Shown here piece after piece: positions 1-12,400 of a stretch of DNA of 64,000 bases (positions are counted from its first letter, which is position 1; every line of letters starts with the position of its first letter). The DNA lies in the NCBI GenBank assembly GCA_022393335.1, contig JAJEKB010001478.1, positions 324,259 to 388,258 of the forward strand. Direction: 5' to 3'. Position numbers and translations under genes: made by a program. A model generated the notes under the pieces. That model worked only from the letters and a program-made list of their open reading frames with translations. It was not told the DNA's origin and did no database searches. Origin of the DNA: Macrotrachela quadricornifera (taxonomy: Eukaryota > Rotifera > Eurotatoria > Philodinida > Philodinidae).

Positions 1-3000
1 AAAAGAGAGACATTTCATTAAATGTTCAATGATACTATTTAGTTCCTACTAAAAGAACTGTTGATTAACATCAGATTTTTTAGAAGGAACTAGGTGATGG
101 AATATTTATATATGATGATGATACCTATTGAGTGTGAGACAACCTTACATGAAAAACTGTTGCAAAAATCCCCATTTAGTCAATAGTTCTCATTTTGTGG
201 GTATGATTATTCAGAAATGTAGATTCAATTTAGGGATACATTTAGTGTACTGCAATTTATGGGAAATGATAGACATTCTGCGTACGTTTAGATGCACTTT
301 CATCACTGATGACGATGGTGTAGCAGTGTATTCACGTTGTTATCGTGGCTAAAACATTCATATTTGTGTTTTGCAATTTGTCTCATCTTGAGAATTTAAT
401 ATTCGCAGACATTTGTATTCGATCCTTAATCGATATGATGCGAGTCGTCATGTCGTGCATACTTCAAACTAATAATTTTCGAAAAAAAAGAAAGTTTTCA
501 ATTGACAACGTCGATTGCCACATTAACTTTCAATTGTAGTAATCTTTCTGGTTTTATTCAGAAAAAAGAATGTTCTATTACTACTTAATTGAAATATTTT
601 CTAGATTAATATATACATTTTTTTAATAAGATTGTAAAGGAGACTAGAATGTTTTAGTTTTATCAGAGTCTCTTTTATGTTATAGAATTGTTGTAAAAAT
701 TTATATCGCAAAATATATAAGAAAAGAAAAAAAGTATATTTATAGAAATAGATACACAGAATAATATGCAGAGCAAGGTTCGAATTACGTTTACCATATT
801 TTTTTTCGTTTTCTTTTTTCTTCTTATATTATTTAGCTTAGAATGAATGAAAAAAGAATTGTTTGTAATCTAATATCTTACTATATTATCGTTGTTTTAT
901 CGATTTCGTTATTATTAGCTGAGAACTAGAATGCAAAAAAACACAATAAAATCGGCTATAATCTGTAAAACGAATTATAAATGTGTATGTAAATATGAAT
1001 TTTGTTTAAAAAAAGTAAAAATTATTGATGAAATGTCACAGTTAATGAATAAAAGTTAAAATGACTTTCTTACAAAGCATTTATTAGTTTTGTAATACTC
1101 ACCTGTTCTTCGTTTTTTAGAATATGTCAAAAAAATGTTTTCTTTTTTTTCTTGGAAAGTTAGAGCGTACGTTGAGAGAATTGTAAGAGGAAGATAAAGA
1201 ATACATTAATCTTCTGCAAAAATATATTTTACTTATTTTTTTATAATAACCTATGCCTGAAGTGCATCTTAAAAGTTTGGCATTTTGTGGTTTTTAGCAC
1301 ATTATTTTCGAAAATGTCAATCATTTATTGGACCTTACACGTGATAACGAACAAGCAATTATCAAGGTAATTCTGTCATGCTAGTGTTTCATCGATTTTC
1401 CTTTGGATATTTTGCCATTTTTCTGATAGTTGTTAATGAATGAAACATATAAATATTGATGCAGTTGGATGCTTATAGCTATTTTCTTGAAAGTTTGTCA
1501 AGCCTATCTTCCATATAGTCATAAGCGTAGGCACTGTATTATTCCTAACGAACAATCATGCTCAATTAATATATGAATAAGCTGCGTCATGATTATTTTA
1601 ACAGATTATTTATTCATGTCATGCTTTCATCACTAATTCAAATATAAAATGCATATTCATATATGCTAAGCACGTTGTATTATATAAAAGGCACCAATTT
1701 GACTTCACTTATAATATAAATTTCTATGAACGACAGACGTCATCACTTTCATGAATCAGGTAAATAAGTTTGACGTTATTCGCTCTGTTTTGCATAAATA
1801 TAGAGTAGGTATTTTATTTTCTTAATGCGTAACATGTGCAACACATGAATGAAAAACAAAGAATCATTATATTTTACATATTGACGCAAGTAGTGGGAGG
1901 AAAAAGAAATGCATTAAATGATATTATATGTAAAAAACCACGCAAACACCAAAACTCTTTCTTGTTCTTTTCTGATCGGCTCACAAGCACAAGTTTTCTC
2001 CTATAATTCTAGTAAAACAAAAACATTAAATTCTCTTTCTAATCATTAATGTTACTTTCCAAGAAGTAGAAAATATTTGATAAGAACAGAAGTAAAAATT
2101 ATCAACATCTGTTGATTATCAATATGAATTTTGTTTGACTAGATAATTTTGTACAAAACAATTGTAGAACTACATATCAACTAATTCTAATTTATAACAA
2201 TTTTGATCCTCTAGAAAATAATATGTTTAATTAAATAAAAAAGTTTTCTTTTTACCTAAATTTTTTTCAATTCAATAGTAATAAATACGTAAGTAAAATC
2301 AGACATTTTTGATCCCTTTGATTGTTTATGATTTTTAGTTTGATGTTTAAGTGTGAAACATAGTCGAGCTTAATCATAATGATCTGATGTCAAAGTTTAC
2401 TCAAAATTTTTGTAATCGACAATATTTGATTTTTCGATGCATCGACTTCTATTTTGTAGATGGATTCCTATTCAATTTAGGTATGTCTAACATTTTCATT
2501 CACAACAATCTTGTTAGAATGACTATTCCAAATGTTTATATCAAAGAATCAGAAGATGACATCTTTACATCTATATATTCTTACTTTGTTCAACAGATAA
2601 ACAGGAAAATAGATAAAATACACATTTTAAATAATATGTTGATTAGAAACGCTGTTAAAACACAGTTGTCATGTTTACGAACTGAAGACAGAAATATTTT
2701 GCATATTCAATAATTATTTAGTTTGTTTTTTTCCTTTTCTCTTCCTTTTCTTTTTTTTTCATGCGGTACTCATGACGCAAAGATATTTTTTCTTTCTTTT
2801 CTTCTCATGTTACTATTGTGCTTTATTGTCTTTCGTCGATTAACTTTCCTCGATGAAACGTGGGACAAAAGTAAACTCAATTTTTTCTTCTTCGTTTGAG
2901 ATTAATTCAGGGTGGTGATTTTCACATGTTGATGACCTTGAGTCAGAAGTTTATCATACATCAAAGGTTATCACGAGCAGCAGAATAGTGGGAGAAAAAC

Positions 3001-3320
3001 GCTATTTTTTGTGAGAAAAAACCCTTCAATACAATAATCAAGTAGTCAAAATAATAGAGAAACCAAAGCAATTTTGGAAGGTACCAAATGTCGAAAGTGA
3101 CATGACAATGCCTTTTTAATTGCATCATTGATAAGAAAGTCTCCCAGGCTGTTTATTTCCAGCTATGGCAAATATTTGATGGGAAACACCATATATTCTT
3201 TGACTTATAAAGGCTATAATGAAACACATATGAATTAATAACTAGAGATATTTACTTATAACATCTTTTTTTATTGCAACAAATACTGGTAAGTCTATGA
3301 TATATGTATAATTCTAGTTT
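1..3320. other. AT-rich intergenic DNA, no gene recognised
   Basis: I see no supported gene here. The open frames present (at 128-352, 345-539 and 2387-2713 on +) have no motif I recognise, are rich in residues encoded by AT-rich codons, and are not flanked by convincing splice partners. The 108-codon frame at 2387-2713 is the longest and could be an exon of something unknown. No tRNA, rRNA or clear transposon end was seen. Confidence 0.5.
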
Positions 3321-3705
3321 TTCATGTAAACAAACTCGATGGATAACAACAGGCCCCGCGCGAGGGTCCCAGGTTTGGGGGGGTGCAAGACTCCTGAGGT
3401 AGTCTGATTGAAGAAAGCAAAATTTTTTTTTTCGCATCAGACTTAGTATTAATCTTTACCGTACAATCTGAAGTGCAATATTTTTCGCGGAGCGAAAATT
3501 TTTTTGCAGCTTTCTTAGAAAATTCGACTGTATCTGGCAAATTCTCAACAAAACAACCAGTATATGACGTAAGAAACTTCCTCAATACTTCTGCGGTCGA
3601 AGGTGGCCGCTTTGGCAACGATTGTTCTTGACTAGGCTGTTTCGAAGGAAAAATGGACTAAAGTTAGAAGTTTTTATGAATTGACTGTGGTTACGCAGAT
3701 GTTAT
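3321..3705. repeat. GC-richer low-copy repeat segment with G-run
   Basis: This block is visibly richer in GC than its surroundings. It starts with a run of seven G (about 3377-3383) and contains a short palindrome TTTTCGCGGAGCGAAAA around 3481-3497. Related text occurs at 4440-4620 (TTTTCGCGAAGCGAAAA near 4470-4486, followed in both places by a stretch resembling GCSGNCGAAGGNGRCC). It looks like decayed transposon-derived sequence. Two overlapping reverse frames (3252-3437, 3322-3618) lie in it but show no recognisable domain. Confidence 0.4.
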
Positions 3706-3960
3706 TTTGTGAAACACGTTCTAAAAGAGAGTGCTGAAGTGTTTAAGTGTAGAAATTTGGACCCATCCCCCCCCCCGGCCCGCCCCACAGACGTGACAGA
3801 CATCCTTAGCAACGAAGCGTCACAGACGTGACAGACACATTAGGAATGGCTTATCACAGACGTGACAGACACTCTTAGCAACAGCACATCACAGACGTGA
3901 CAGACACCCTTAGCAACAGCACATCACAGAGCGTGACAGACATCACAGACCGTGACCGAC
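3706..3960 (+). repeat. Dispersed repeat copy 1 with 35-bp minisatellite
   Basis: From 3786 the motif CACAGACGTGACAGAC recurs with starts at about 3786, 3821, 3855, 3890, 3925 and 3944, so the period is 34-35 bp with a shortened last unit. The spacer is CTTAGCAACAGCACAT-like. The 80 bp in front (TTTTGTGAAACACGTTCTAAAAG onwards, through a C-run at 3767-3777) match the reverse complement of 31200-31290. The array is therefore the core of a dispersed element, also present in reverse at 8150-8372 and 30960-31290. Confidence 0.75.
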
Positions 3961-4000
3961 AGGGAAGAGTATCATCTCAAAACGTAACCTACATCTTAAC

Positions 4001-4190
4001 GTATTAATTAATTAAATAGGCTTAATTGATTAATTGGCTTTTTAATTAATTAATTCGTTTCTGGTTAAGCGGTTAATGTTTATTTAGTTAATTAATTAGT
4101 GTTTAATTAATTAAATACCTATTGCAGATCGTGACCAACACCTAAGCTGATTAATTAATTCGCATCTAATTGATTAATTATCCGTTAGAG
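4001..4190. repeat. TTAATTAA-rich low-complexity tract
   Basis: The palindromic octamer TTAATTAA and its variants (TTAATTGATTAA) recur many times between about 4001 and 4182, separated by short unique words such as GGCTT and CGTTTCTGG. It directly follows the 35-bp minisatellite and may be part of the same element. Confidence 0.6.
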
Positions 4191-5400
4191 ACAGAGTGTT
4201 AGGCTCCTCATAGAGAGTGAGAAACGTGGTCTAAAGTCATCACATATTGTAACAGGTAGCTTCAGGATACTATCAGGGTTCATGTATATTTCGAGTCTAG
4301 CTAAAATATCAATGGAGTATTTTCTCATTGAAGTTCTATGGTCTATGGTCAGGAATAATGCCGAAGCATACCCAGTTATACATAAAACACCAACTTTTTG
4401 AGAATTACTAAAAATGAGTGTATCGTGTTTCACATTTTTAATCCCGGAGGGATTGCACTGAAAGCTTTTTCGCGAAGCGAAAACTTTTCTGATATCAGAC
4501 TCATGAAAGACTTTTCTTTATCTTATTTTTCTTGAAAGTAAAAAGTGTTGTTATATCTCTTAGTCATTTCGCCGCCGAAGGCGACCACATTACCGACGAC
4601 TGCACATAAATAAAGATGTTCAGAACGTAGGATGCAGTAAAATATACCACGAAAACAAGAAGATCAGAGTTATTTTCAAGGCTAGTATGATCATGCGGCT
4701 ACTTCTTCATGAAGCGAAAAATTCTAATATTTCAAGATTTTCTAGCAAAAAACATTGTTTATGCCAGAGTTTTGAGTAATAAAACAGCTGATTTCTTCAC
4801 CTTGCCGTAGAACTTCATGTTTTCGACCGATATCTCAACGATAATCGCCGATTATTATTATAAAAAGATCATTCCCTAACTCCCATTTCCACTCAGAACA
4901 TCTGTGAAAGATTTTTTTAAAAATGTTCCTGTGAGATACTTTGCAGATTCAAAAAAATATTATCCATTTTAGTGTCTAATAATAGATAATTTTTAATTTT
5001 TTTTTTGGGGGGGGGGGTGCACACCCTCCCACTTTCGCGGGTGCTGGATAACAAATTCAGATATTTGATCTATCCACAAAATACTTAGCTAACCTATAGA
5101 TCTTCTTGGTCACGTAAGACTGTATTTTCTATTGTCGAGTTTTGAAAATCTACTGTTCTTCAAAAATAATATATATGCAAATGTTGTTAGTTTGTTAAAA
5201 TTTTTTTGTAGTATGCGCGTATCATTTCCATTAATCCTTTATTTAGAAATATATTTCTATAAAACAAAATGAAAAACGCATTCATAAAGTTATAAGTTTT
5301 TTTATTCCTTCGACTGTAGAGAGGTTCGTATGAAAAAAAAACTAGTTTGTTCGTGGGTTTGTGTCAGGGTCAAAGGTCAGAAAAACACAAACACTGCATC
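4191..5400. other. Intergenic, decayed repeat, T/G homopolymer tract
   Basis: No gene recognised. A reverse 82-codon frame at 4185-4433 has no known motif. Segment 4440-4620 resembles 3440-3615 (see that entry). A T-run followed by eleven G lies at about 4997-5017 and is followed by TGCACACCCTCCC. The same kind of G-run followed by TGCA occurs at 3377-3387. Segment 5310-5360 (TATGAAAAAAAAACTAGTTTG) resembles 5750-5790, so the minisatellite between them is flanked by a weak direct repeat. Confidence 0.4.
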
Positions 5401-5436
5401 TTCTCAATACGTCGCCAAATCTTCCCCTACATTCTG

Positions 5437-5665
5437 ATGGTACCCATAGAATCTGAAGTCCTATACTTCAGGGGTACCCATGGCTCCTCAAATGCTACCG
5501 TATGGGGGTACCCCTGGGGTCTTGAAGTGTCACTATATACGGGTACTCTTGATTCCTCAAGGGGCACTATATGGGGGTATCCATGGGTCCTCAGATGCTA
5601 TTAGATGGAGATATCTGTGGGTCCTCAAGTACCATACTATAGGAGTATCCTTGGATTTTCAAGTT
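5437..5665. repeat. 34-bp minisatellite, about 6.5 copies
   Basis: The motif GGGTAYCCATGGGTCCTCAA recurs with TAC/TAT phase points at 5441, 5475, 5509, 5544, 5578, 5612 and 5646, a period of 34-35 bp. Units are diverged from one another by several substitutions but keep length. The array is richer in G and C than its flanks. Two overlapping open frames (5347-5604 and 5480-5677, +) run through it simply because the unit has no stops in those frames, so I do not call a protein. Confidence 0.85.
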
Positions 5666-5679
5666 TGTAAAGTCTGACA

Positions 5680-8140
5680 AAAGGTTCTCGAGGCAAGGAA
5701 TCAAATGGTACCATTAGTTTTTCGTTTTTTTCAAATAATTCCCTCTCTGAAGAAGAGATCATATGAAAAAGAATAGTTTGCTTGCTTGTTTGCTTTTCAT
5801 GGCGTGAAAAGAACATCGAGGTTAAAAAACATTTGCTTAAAAATCAATGATCAGGTGTCTCTGATATCTGATTTTCGTCCAATCATAGTTTTGCAGCTGA
5901 AAAATCCATTCATGCAGGCGCTTTTGATATCCAGCTTTTGACCAATCAGATTTCGAGGCGATTTTTCTCCATGAAGAGAAGGACGGACCGACCATACAGT
6001 TGTTCGGATCAGTTTGAGGTTACCAGGGGTGCTCTACAAAAGTCCTCACAGAATCTCTCACGATTATCCGTAAAATAAGCGAATTACAATTAGCTGCCAT
6101 CTGATTGACCAGTTTTTCGGCTAATAGAAAAGCGAACGCAGCGACGAATGATTTCCGATAGGTAGTTAGATACTATAAAGCTTGAAGACCACAGGTAGTC
6201 CTTATCGACTGTAAAATTTGGACTTTAATTAAAGTTCAAAGTGCCACCCATGATCACGTCGATTTCAGCCGAAGGTTTAGCAAGTCATAGCGACGATCGT
6301 TACTTGTTTCTAATGTTTAGATATGATGAAAATAAAATATAAAATGTTTCTCGTTTTTTCGATAAAGCACCCTTAATTAGCACTCTGCTTTCTATAAGAA
6401 TAAATGTTCTATACTACTCATTTCAATTTAATAAAATTCTTTTGAAAGTTATCTAATTTTTGACATTTACACAATAAAACTCATTTACTATTGTACATCA
6501 ATGGAAACTTAAATGGCATTTGAACAATGCGTAACGAGGCGAGAAAAGCTAACAATTATTATTGTGTACATTTTTTCAGAATACAATAGTTTTCGGAGTT
6601 GATTTTTTTAAAGACTGATCCAGTAGTTTTTCTAATTTGTATTTTGAACTTTTCTAGAGAAACATTTAAGTGATCTGTCAATGTGGTAAAGAAGTATCTA
6701 AGCTACTTATTGATAAAAATTGAAATATCTTGCTTTTTCTTGTATCTATACAAATTAATAAATACGAAAGACAGCGAATAAGTATGCAGATAATTTAATT
6801 TCTAGACTGTAAGTATAGGATCTAGAGACTTGAAGTCATTTGGATCTCGCTGTAACATGGTCAAATTAATCAGGTAGTACCTATGATGCGAATAAACATA
6901 TAATAACACTAGTAATCACTATACCAATGCCGCACATCTCTAGGTTAAAAAGATTTTCATTAATGATAAATTTCTTGTTCATACGAAGCTAATACACAAA
7001 AATTACCTGACAATATCGTTGCGATGAATCACTAGTTACTGGAATTTGTCGGAAGTTTTCTTCTCATATGCTATAGAATTGATCGTAAAACATTTCTTTG
7101 ATGCTTTATAAGAGTGTCGGAACTCTTGAAAGTATTTCTTTTCTTTATTTCGACGAAATCTTATCTTTCATTATCAAAACTTTACTCACATCCTCATTTA
7201 TGACTATTCACTCTTAACTTCATTCTCACATCATGATCTTCAAGATTGCTCAGAGGTTGGTAGAATATTAAATAATATAAAGGAAGTGATGCAACAGGAA
7301 GTATAAAAGGAACTATGAATCGTATATTTCTATATAAATGTCTCTATTACTGTCAAATTATTTAAAAATTGACTTCCTTCAATTGATACTTGTAATTGAC
7401 GAAACGTCGACGACTTTATCGATAATTGTCTGCTTTAGTTGTCAACGAATCGTAAATCATTGTAAATAACAATTCATTACGGTGTTCTACTTTCAAGTTA
7501 GCAAGATACGTTAATATTCTTTTTCCGATATCAAATATTTTTATCGTGGATGACATTGACTTTCCTGGGTAAGTTGAAAATGGTTGATATGAAGTGTTTT
7601 CTATAAAAGCAATAGTTTCTAATATACATTTTTCATTGATGAAAGATTATATTTAAAGCTTAATTTGAACAGTTATGCAACTCACTCACATATTTTGGCT
7701 CAGGTTGAGCCTTACATCCTTATGTACGTCATATAATGTGTTTGGTTCAGCCGTGACATAAAGAAGTAACTATAGATGAAAGACATCTGGGACAATTGGA
7801 AAGAGTGTAGCCAAGCGCAATAAAGTTCCTAGATAGTCGAAAATTGGGTGAATGTAATGCGAAATTTTTTCTATAGTTGAAAATCCACAAACATGCTGTT
7901 ATTTTCAATTGATTTTTACATACAAGTTTAACTTTAGCGGAAACATTTTTGTATACCAGAGACTTAAACGAGCCAAAAAAGCTGTTAGCGCAATCTCTGA
8001 CGGGATTAAAAATGCGAAACACGATGCACCTATTCTTACTAATTACTTCAAAGTTGTGTTTGATGCATATTCAGATATACTTGGCCATTATTCCTCACTT
8101 TGCAGGGTTGAACTTCAACAAGGAAATGCTGCAAAGATAT
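5680..8140. other. Intergenic DNA without recognised gene
   Basis: The stretch after the minisatellite has a short internal duplication (GATATCTGATTTTCGTCCAATC near 5860 versus GATATCCAGCTTTTGACCAATC near 5928). The rest is AT-rich. Overlapping frames at 7747-8022 (-), 7909-8145 (+) and 7949-8149 (+) sit next to a repeat copy. None has a recognisable domain. Confidence 0.4.
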
Positions 8141-8149
8141 TTTAACTAG

Positions 8150-8372
8150 ACTTAGTTTATACATGATCTCTGATAGTCCTTAAAGACGCATGTCACCATA
8201 TATGACAAGTTCCGAACTACATTTCTCATGCTGTATAATAGCCTCAAAAGGCCATCTATCTCCATCTGTGACAGTTTATAATGTTCTGTCCGTCACGGTG
8301 TGTAACGATCCATAATGACTTATACTTGGAGACTTTTGTTCCTGCCGGTTCAGATCCTGTTTCACAAAAGAT
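8150..8372 (-). repeat. Dispersed repeat copy 2
   Basis: The order and wording match 30970-31290: both start with a TTTAACTAGACTTRGTT-like phrase, continue through an ACATGTYACCATAT-like phrase and TTTCTCATG, then carry diverged minisatellite units in reverse (CTGTGACAG, CCGTCACGG), and end in CAGATCSTRTTTCACAAAA. Relative to copy 1 at 3706-3960 it is reversed. It is non-coding as far as I can see. Confidence 0.65.
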
Positions 8373-8996
8373 ATAGACTAATCTTTCTCGAAAATTGAAG
8401 AACACCGATCAAAAATTTTCTCTCAATGTGGAAAAAGATTCTGTCAAACTCTCAAAATCACGAGGAAAGTTATCTTGTACAGATCTTTCTTATCATGCCG
8501 CCTTCCATTTCGTCATAATTTCTACATTTTGGATTTAATAATTTATAGAAGGCGCACTTTGTTGGATTTTTCAAAATGCAAAATATGTATTTGGAACTGG
8601 AGAAAAATATCAATGTAATATGCATAGAATTTAACCAGTGTTTTGAAATAGGTATAAGTATTGAAAACTCCATTCTTTTTGAATAAGAATAGTCCTTTAC
8701 TTTATTTGTGGATTGCGAATATTTGCAGTGAAGGTCTTTAAACTGATGTCTCAGTATTATTTAGATTTTTGTATCGTGTTAGTTTTATAATATAACTACC
8801 ACTTCTACATGTTTTAAGAGACTGCGCATTTAGGTACGAAAATTTAAGGTTTTCGAAAAAACATCCTCCAATATTCTTCTTGTCAAACCTTATTTAGGTT
8901 TATCAAAATCCCATAAAAGAGGCATCTTTCATAAGAAATATTCACGGTTGAAATGTATGAAAACAGAATTCTCATATATTTCTTTCAGAATTTTTT
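8373..8996. other. Intergenic DNA, nothing recognised
   Basis: AT-rich. A reverse 67-codon frame at 8470-8673 has no motif I recognise. I saw no repeat structure. Confidence 0.4.
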
Positions 8997-9305
8997 ATGG
9001 TTTAGGGTAAGGGCAAAACGCTTGGAGAGGGGGTAGTGTAGAGCTCTGCAGGACTAGGTGAAAATGAGGCCGGAACCCTTAACGGGAAGAAGTGAAAAAC
9101 CCTATAGGACCAGCGAAGGGTGAGGACGGAATCCTTGGGTGTGGATGCCAAAACCACACAGCATCAGCTGAGGGTAAGGAGAAATGCTGGTGAAGAGGAG
9201 GCAGAACCTGACAGAAGCCAGCAGTAAGTGGATCCTTGGGGGAGAAGGGAGTGTGAAAACCAAACAGGACCATTTGGAGGTGAGAGGAAACGCTAGGAAT
9301 TTCAA
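8997..9305. repeat. 53-bp minisatellite, about 5-6 diverged copies
   Basis: Purine-rich, GC-enriched tandem array. Phase points AAAACCCTATAGGACC (about 9097), AAAACCACACAGCATC (9150), AGAACCTGACAGAAGCC (9203) and AAAACCAAACAGGACC (9256) are each 53 bp apart. GAATCCTTGGGTG and GGATCCTTGGGGG are two units apart. Older copies extend left to about 9000. The array ends about 180 bp upstream of the start codon of TRAF-like gene A. Short frames on both strands inside it are by-products of the repeat. Confidence 0.8.
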
Positions 9306-9487
9306 GCTTGAGACTACTGTTAATTATTTTACTTTAAGATTGCATTATGCCCGTATTTTTAGGTTCTGATGCAGAATTCTCAGTAGCGAAAACAAAAGCA
9401 AGCCAAAATAAGGAATCAAATTCAAAAGCAAGATGACTTTTTGAGTTTTATTGATTTGCTAATATAATATTATAGGATTATAAAAGA

Positions 9488-12400
9488 ATGGTTGGTTTCG
9501 ATGCAAAAAATAGAACCTCGATCGGTGTGGCGTTCCTATGTCAATTGTGCACATTAATTTTACGAGAGCCAATTCAGCTTATTTGCGGTCATAGACAATG
9601 TAAATCCTGTGCTGAATCAATAGACAGGTAGTCAGAAGAATATTCATTAATTTTTATTTAAATTTATCTTAACATTTCTAAGCGAAAGAGTAAAATGCCC
9701 AGAATGTCAAGTAGAGACTCCAAAAAAAGAGGTTAGAATATGAAATTAATTTTTATTTAATAAACTTTTTTTATTTTCTTAGGTATTAGTTGATAGAGGC
9801 TTCAAAAATGATATGCAAACATTAGTTATTGAGTGTTCCCTATGTGATTGGAATGGACAAATGAAAAGCTATGAGGTATGATGACTGATGAATACATATC
9901 ACTATGAATTCTTATTCGACGCTTAAAATCATTATATATAGCTAAAAATATAAAATATATAATGAAGTACAAATAAAGTTGAATATCGAAGCTACGTTTT
10001 ATTAACAATTTAAGGAAAACTCGATAATTTATCAATACAATGTTGAATAAAAATGTTTTTACATTTTTAATTGCAACTACCTTAGAAAACCTAATGCTTT
10101 AGAAAAAGATCAAAATTGAGTTTTTGTCATAGATCGATACATCGGTATTTCCTCATTCAAAATATACTTTTCCGCAAACGATCGAATTTTAACAGATATC
10201 CTAGTTGACTAAAAACTCTTATGTCTTTTTGAATTTTACTCAAAATACGGTTTTCGTTAAGGAATTGGAAGTTCTTTCATATGATTTCAGATATACCGGA
10301 TGTACCAAACGTTTTGGGACACATTTTCGCATATATCTCGTCGTTGATCAATGATAAATTCTTAAATGTTTTAAAAAGATGCGCCTTGAAAAGCTCTAAA
10401 ACAATGCTGATAAGAAATTCCGATTGACTTAAGTCAATAGTCTTTTTATACTCAAAATGGTAAACCTACATGACGATATCATGTCCCATCGGTTATAGCT
10501 CAATAAAAATCGGTTGCAAAACTTTTGGTAGACCCGGCATTCAATGTTTCTCTTTCTTTTAAAGTTCCAGATGAGTGCACACTTTTATCTGGTCAAACAT
10601 TTTATATTTAATTGCTATTTTGAGAAAAAATGACATTTTGTGTTGTAGAAGGATCGATCCGGTAAGGTGGCAAAATATCGAAAGACAAAATCTCGAAATT
10701 GAATTTCGAAAATAAAAATCTCGAGAATCAATACTGCGAAAATATTTTAGTTCGAAAGAAGTTAGCGTCAATTTCGAAAGAAAAACCTCGAAAATCAATA
10801 TCTCAAGAGAATTTTAGCAGAAAGAAGTTTGTGTCCAAAAATCTTGACAAAAAAATCTCGAAGAAAGAAATCTCGAATAACATGCAAATTGAACGAAATT
10901 GGAAAACGTAGATGTTGAAAACGCATCAGATAGTAGAAAGTTACAATTGAGACTCGTCATTATCGATTTTATTAGGATTTAAGGAGCCATGATTAAACAA
11001 GCATAGAAGAAAAGTGGTTAATTTTTATTTAAAAATACAGTGAAGCATATAATCAACTGAGAAATTACATGAAAAAGAAACGGATCACTAAGATGCTCTA
11101 ACTAAAAGAGATAATCCAAGAAGAAGTTCACCAAGTGTGATTTTACTTTCGCTGAACAATGAATCGAGATTTTCTATTTTAGCCTGGAGTGCGAGTGTTT
11201 TTTTGCTCTTTTTCTTGTCATTTCTAGTAAGCTTTTTCAGCGCATGTTGCCGAAACACAACTTCTTCCCGCTTGAAGCAATCGAATATGTGCCATACATT
11301 GGGATGGTACTTGCCTACCCGACGATTAAATCTATGATTCCACCCTATTTAATATAACAGAACTGAGAAGACAAAAATGTTAGAACTCACCCTCGACCAA
11401 GTTATTAGTACGAACGTTCAAATCGGAAACACACCAAAGACTGATTTTCACCTTAGTCATCCAGTATCCACGAAAGTAACGTAATAATAATCGAACAGAA
11501 TCTGGTGCTTCATTGACAATTTCACCAGAAGCTTGTTCGATACTATTTAATGGTATAAGCGCCAGAGCCATGAGTTTACGAGCACTTGAACGGGCTTGTT
11601 CTTCATCACGATAAATGTTTGACAAGCCGAGCGTTCGAATTTGACGGTCAATTGATTGAGTAAAGTGACAGAAACATCCAATGTGACGTGCATTGAGAAA
11701 CTAAAAACAATACTATGACCACAGAGATAGTGCACAGAACTTACTTCCTCGGCTATAGTGCTGATGATTGCTGGCTCGAAATCCGAAGTGATTTGTGTAG
11801 GACGAAATTCAAGATTAAGACGATCAGCATGTTGGCTAAGAACTTGAAAAAGATCCTTGTAGATAGCCGCGGATTTACCACATAAAAGTGCAAGAACACA
11901 AAGAAAATCTAGTTCAATTGATTAGATAGTAATAGAAATAAATGGCTAAGAGCTTACGATGATTGTTCTTGATCCCATGGATCGAGTAAATCTGTTCGAA
12001 ATGTGGTGGAGATGTATCAAATGTTCCATCCATTAGTATATGAGAACAACTAAATAGAAGACGCAGTTGCTCATCAGTCGCAAACACTATCATTCGTTTC
12101 ATAACGTTCCCATCGATTGGTTGAACCCGATCAGCAAGTAAGAACCGATTTTCATTGATTGTTTGTCGATACACCGATGGAATATCGAAATCGATTGATG
12201 AAAGAAGTACCGGTGTTATTTGTCGTCGAAGACGATTAAGACCAGATTCTATAAGAGAATAGTACCAAAGTATTCTTTAAAAGAAATAATTTACACTTAC
12301 TGGCTACTTGAGCTGTATGAGCAGTTGCGAGAGCGGCTGTAGACAGATTTGTTCGAGCAAGTTCTTCATCGTATATTTGACCAATAGCTACCGTCTCTCT

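Noticed and set aside
778..790. GGTTCGAATT, resembling the B box of a tRNA gene
   Set aside because: No A box at the right distance and no cloverleaf pairing around it.
2387..2713. 108-codon plus-strand frame
   Set aside because: No recognised motif, no convincing splice partners, and AT-driven residue bias. It could still be an exon, but I cannot support it.
3786..3960. Regular 35-bp repeats resembling a CRISPR array
   Set aside because: Spacers are themselves repeated (CTTAGCAACAGCACAT), there are no cas genes, and the context is eukaryotic with spliced genes. It is a minisatellite.
5347..5677. Two overlapping plus-strand open frames with repeated residues
   Set aside because: Both are read from the 34-bp tandem array in different frames; there is no independent support.
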